64,000 bases of DNA from Gelidibacter salicanalis (lineage in GTDB: Bacteria; Bacteroidota; Bacteroidia; Flavobacteriales; Flavobacteriaceae). Positions 61,837 through 64,000 of this stretch are shown in pieces. The stretch covers positions 210,106 through 274,105 of the forward strand of contig NZ_VORX01000005.1 in assembly GCF_007997285.1 (NCBI RefSeq), in the 5' to 3' direction. Made by a program: the position numbers and the translations under genes. Under the pieces are notes generated by a model. That model saw only the letters and a list, made by a program, of their open reading frames with translations, did no database searches and had not been told where the DNA came from. Position 1 is the stretch's first letter. Each line of letters starts with the position of its first letter.

Positions 61837-62250
61837 TTAATGTGGCAATTTAGTTCTTAACACCCCATAAACATAGGTGCCTAACATTGCGGCAAGGATC
61901 ACGATGATTATGGAAAAGACACCGGTGCCCACCAAAATATACATTGGTCCTGGACAAGCGCCTGATAGTGCCCAGCCCAGCCCGAAGAGTGTGCCGCCAA
62001 CAATGTAACGCGTTAAGCCTTTATCTTTATCAGGTACGCTCATAAAGCCACCTTCAATATTTTTAAACTTGAATTTTTTTGTGATGAGCATCAACAGCAC
62101 GCCGGTCACAACAGCAGAGCCGATAATCCCGTACATATGGAAGGACTCAAAACGGAACATTTCATAAATGCGATACCAGGATACGGCTTCTGATTTTACC
62201 AGTACAATTCCGAAAACGATTCCAACGAGTAAGAATTTAATAAATTTCAT
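61837..62250 (-). CDS. YeeE/YedE-like permease half (DUF6691)
   Basis: A 137-residue membrane protein from ATG 62250; an upstream Met would add eight residues and is less likely. It has four helices. GTLFGLGWALSGACPGPMYILVGTG (in part, GWALSGACPGP) carries the conserved Cys of the family that is thought to relay sulfur through the membrane. It is the partner of the YeeE-like gene just upstream; together the two form a split transporter. Confidence 0.9.
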   Translation of the reverse strand: MKFIKFLLVGIVFGIVLVKSEAVSWYRIYEMFRFESFHMYGIIGSAVVTGVLLMLITKKFKFKNIEGGFMSVPDKDKGLTRYIVGGTLFGLGWALSGACPGPMYILVGTGVFSIIIVILAAMLGTYVYGVLRTKLPH

Positions 62251-62341
62251 TTGTATGTGTTTAATAGTGTACATAAAATCAGTTGCATGAGTCCCGTCAA
62301 AGGTTTATAAATGACGAACATTTGCAACATGACATATTAGA

Positions 62342-62902
62342 TTAACCGAAAATTATTGGGAATAATAAGTGGATCATAATCAATCCGCCTAGAAAAAATC
62401 CGATAACCGCAATTAATGACGGCAGTTGTAAATTGCTCAACCCAGTAATCGCATGGCCGGAGGTACATCCGCCAGCGTATCGTGTCCCGAATCCAACTAA
62501 AAAACCTCCAATAATTAATATTGACAATCCTTTTAAGCTTAAGACGGCATCCCAGCTATACAGTTCAGCAGGCAAGAGCGATTTTCCAACATTTTCGAAT
62601 CCATAATTCGACAAACTTTCCACGGTGGCAGGATTTAAATCGATGTCAGTAGGAACAGAGAGTAAAAAATGAGCTATAAATCCGCCTAGGATAGCTCCTA
62701 CGACCACAACAAGGTTCCATTTTTGGGCTTTCCAATCGAAATCGAAGAATTTAGTTTTTTTGCCCGCACCAGCAATGGTACAAAAGGTTCTTAAGTTGGA
62801 TGACATCCCAAAGGTTTTCCCAAAATAAATGAGGGTAAACATGATGAGGGCCATCATTGGGCCAGCCACGTACCAAGGCCAAGGTTGTAAAATGTAGTCC
62901 AT
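62342..62902 (-). CDS. YeeE/YedE-family sulfur transporter half
   Basis: A 186-residue membrane protein with five helices and the motif GFGTRYAGGCTSGHAI (Cys in CTSGH), which together with the partner gene's SGACPGP motif defines the split YeeE/PmpA-PmpB-type sulfur carriers. It probably imports thiosulfate or sulfane sulfur. Its promoter has an exact -7 box (TACATTTG) and an adjoining palindrome. The leader would be only about 10 nt. It is the first gene of the yeeE-yeeE-tauE unit. Confidence 0.92.
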   Translation of the reverse strand: MDYILQPWPWYVAGPMMALIMFTLIYFGKTFGMSSNLRTFCTIAGAGKKTKFFDFDWKAQKWNLVVVVGAILGGFIAHFLLSVPTDIDLNPATVESLSNYGFENVGKSLLPAELYSWDAVLSLKGLSILIIGGFLVGFGTRYAGGCTSGHAITGLSNLQLPSLIAVIGFFLGGLIMIHLLFPIIFG

Positions 62903-62918
62903 AGTAATTAATTTTATG

Positions 62919-62926
62919 CAAATGTA
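62919..62926 (-). promoter_or_regulatory. -7 element of sulfur-transport unit
   Basis: Minus-strand TACATTTG (TAnnTTTG), 16 bp before the ATG. Confidence 0.6.
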
Positions 62927-62932
62927 AGGGTC

Positions 62933-62945
62933 GCAACTGAGTTGC
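62933..62945 (-). promoter_or_regulatory. Palindromic operator candidate of sulfur-transport unit
   Basis: A perfect 6-1-6 palindrome, GCAACT-G-AGTTGC, lying 6 bp upstream of the -7 box. Confidence 0.55.
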
Positions 62946-62962
62946 TCTGTAATAATTGTTAC

Positions 62963-63598
62963 TTAAAAGGCAATGACTTCTATTTTATTGCGACTCAAAA
63001 CGATTTTACCTTCATTTTCCAATTGTTTTAGTAGTCTGGAAACTACCACTCTAGAGGTGTTTAAGTCTTCAGCAATCTCCTGATGGGTTTTAGAAATCGT
63101 TTCAGAAGCATTTATTTTGACGTGATCTGTCAAATATTTAAACAGTCGCTCGTCCATTTTCATGAAAGCTAGCGTGTCAATAGTCTCCAGCATCTCGTTA
63201 AATCGAATTTGATAACTCTGCAAAATAAAGTTACGCCAGCTGGCATTGTTATGGAACCATTCCGTCATTTGATCATTAGGAATCATGATCACACTTGAAT
63301 CTTTATCCGCAACAGCCCTAATTTTACTGCTGGACTTCGCCATGCAGCAGGTCAATGACATGGAGCAGGTGTCTCCAGACTCTAAAACATATAGCAGCAG
63401 CTCGCTTCCGTTAAGGTCTTCTCGCAACACCTTGATGTTGCCTTTTAATAATAGCGGTACATGAGTTAAGTTCTGGCCAATATCCATGATGATATCGTCT
63501 TTTCTAAAATGTTTTATACTACCATATTGGGATATGCTTTTGATGATAGCGTTATCAAATTGATAGGCGAACGGGGTTAAATCCTCTTGGTTTATCAT
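62963..63598 (-). CDS. Crp/Fnr-family regulator with cysteine cluster
   Basis: A 211-residue transcription factor. Residues 15-115 are a cyclic-nucleotide-binding-like beta-roll (DDIIMDIGQ, VPLLLKGNIKVLR). It lacks the cAMP-binding RxS signature and instead has Cys78, Cys83 and Cys84 (TCSMSLTCCM). A helical linker follows, then a winged helix-turn-helix (about 145-205; HQEIAEDLNTSRVVVSRLLK). The first gene upstream of the sulfur-transport genes and on the same strand, so it is their likely regulator. A role as a persulfide or redox sensor is inferred from the cysteines and the neighbours. A -7 box lies only 4 bp before the ATG. Confidence 0.9.
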   Translation of the reverse strand: MINQEDLTPFAYQFDNAIIKSISQYGSIKHFRKDDIIMDIGQNLTHVPLLLKGNIKVLREDLNGSELLLYVLESGDTCSMSLTCCMAKSSSKIRAVADKDSSVIMIPNDQMTEWFHNNASWRNFILQSYQIRFNEMLETIDTLAFMKMDERLFKYLTDHVKINASETISKTHQEIAEDLNTSRVVVSRLLKQLENEGKIVLSRNKIEVIAF

Positions 63599-63602
63599 AG
63601 TT

Positions 63603-63610
63603 CAAAAATA
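63603..63610 (-). promoter_or_regulatory. -7 element adjoining the Crp/Fnr gene start
   Basis: Minus-strand TATTTTTG, 4 bp before the ATG. If it is used, the mRNA would have almost no leader. Confidence 0.4.
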
Positions 63611-63638
63611 AACAATTTGAATTTTCTAAAAATAATTT

Positions 63639-63668
63639 GGTACTAAATTAATAAAATTACTATATTTG
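63639..63668 (+). promoter_or_regulatory. tRNA-Arg promoter, TTG-N19-TATATTTG
   Basis: TTG at 63639-63641 and TATATTTG at 63661-63668, spacing 19 bp. Start of transcription would be about 8 bp before the tRNA. Confidence 0.82.
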
Positions 63669-63682
63669 CAGCCACTTAAAAA

Positions 63683-63756
63683 GGCCTCGTGGCGCAACTG
63701 AATAGCGCACTTGATTACGGCTCAAGAGGTTACTGGTTTGAATCCAGTCGAGGTCA
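63683..63756 (+). tRNA. tRNA-Arg(ACG)
   Basis: Acceptor GGCCTCG pairs CGAGGTC (one G-U). Anticodon stem CTTGA/TCAAG around TTACGGC gives anticodon ACG. T-arm CTGGT-TTGAATC-... CCAG. CCA is not encoded. The tRNA has its own promoter and terminator. Confidence 0.95.
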
Positions 63757-63774
63757 CGAATACATCATTAAATA

Positions 63775-63808
63775 AGAAAAAACGCCAAGTTTACTTGAGC
63801 GTTTTTTT
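63775..63808 (+). terminator. tRNA-Arg terminator
   Basis: Stem AACGC-CAAGT with ACTTG-(A bulge)-GCGTT, 2-nt loop, T7 tail. Confidence 0.85.
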
Positions 63809-63852
63809 GTTTTAATGATTTTCAAAGCGGAGCTTTGCTGGAAGCGCGGAGC

Positions 63853-63870
63853 GAATCCAGTCGAGGTCAC
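63853..63870 (+). repeat. Direct copy of tRNA-Arg 3' end (candidate att site)
   Basis: GAATCCAGTCGAGGTCAC is identical to the last 18 nt around the tRNA-Arg 3' end (63740-63757) and lies about 113 bp downstream of it. Such duplications arise when an element integrates into a tRNA gene. A transposase tail starts 26 bp further on. Confidence 0.65.
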
Positions 63871-63895
63871 TAGGGATCAAGAACAATTGTTGTGT

Positions 63896-64000
63896 TTATG
63901 TAAAAATTGTTGTTAATCTATAAAGGAAGAATTCTACATTTTTGACCCCTCTAAATTGCGCTCTAAAGGCTTTTATTTTGGCATTAAAAGATTCTGCTGA
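63896..64000 (-). CDS. Transposase C-terminal fragment (cut by window end)
   Basis: The last 34 codons of a minus-strand gene that runs in from beyond the window; stop TAA at 63896-63898. The peptide SAESFNAKIKAFRAQFRGV followed by KNVEFFLYRLTTIFT is the C-terminal signature of a widespread Bacteroidota DDE transposase group (I associate it with ISAon1-like elements, from memory). The rest of the gene and its inverted repeats are not visible, so completeness cannot be judged. Confidence 0.8.
   Translation of the reverse strand, partial: SAESFNAKIKAFRAQFRGVKNVEFFLYRLTTIFT

Overview
The window is AT-rich chromosomal DNA that looks like a marine or soil member of the Flavobacteriaceae (Bacteroidota). 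The evidence is: giant secreted proteins ending in type IX secretion (T9SS) sorting domains; a fused SecDF; a type 3 ProRS; families typical of the phylum (DUF4293, DUF1599, the BT_3928-type DoxX protein, OmpP1/FadL, DUF2911); repeated matches to the Bacteroidota promoter form TTG-N19-TAnnTTTG; and the lack of obvious Shine-Dalgarno sites. The species cannot be read from the sequence.

Layout. 1-8.7 kb: the 3' part of folD, a YwaF-like membrane protein, a minus-strand block (VOC protein, small membrane protein, RluF, alpha/beta hydrolase, cupin, YitT-family protein, lipoprotein, HerA-like ATPase), then a RidA-like lipoprotein and queE. 8.7-19.6 kb: DUF2911, asnB, gyrB, mdh, DUF4412, a SecD-head-like protein and secDF, most ending in clear terminators. 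20.1-27.2 kb: a minus-strand set of DUF192 lipoprotein, lgt, yidD, cysS and folE, followed by an OmpP1 porin and a Tyr/Gly-rich lipoprotein. 27.3-30.2 kb: proS, tRNA-Glu, rpsT and a PglD/NeuD-like acetyltransferase.

31.1-46.6 kb holds two paralogous genes of 2511 and 2497 codons, by far the largest accessory feature. Each encodes a signal peptide, a PQQ-type glucose/sorbosone dehydrogenase propeller with its catalytic-type His, PKD, CBM6-like and Ig-like domains, a malectin domain, an FG-GAP/VCBS propeller, a variable tail of PKD and malectin modules, and a T9SS sorting domain. They are probably cell-surface or secreted sugar-binding and sugar-oxidising machines. The N-terminal two thirds are shared and the tails are reshuffled.

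46.7-59.5 kb is mostly housekeeping: rho with a long disordered insert, DUF4293, an 80-bp palindromic repeat array, a YfcE-type phosphodiesterase, truA, an ABC exporter, cdaA (c-di-AMP synthase), a lipoprotein, folP, DUF1599, an S23-type four-helix protein, a BT_3928-type protein, tpiA, prmA and clpS.

59.5-63.6 kb is a coherent sulfur module on the minus strand: a Crp/Fnr regulator with a cysteine cluster, two YeeE/YedE sulfur-carrier permeases, a TauE/SafE permease and a persulfide-dioxygenase/rhodanese fusion. Palindromes sit directly upstream of two of its promoters. The window ends with tRNA-Arg(ACG), an exact 18-nt copy of that tRNA's 3' end about 100 bp downstream, and the C-terminus of a transposase. 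This looks like the edge of an integrated element.
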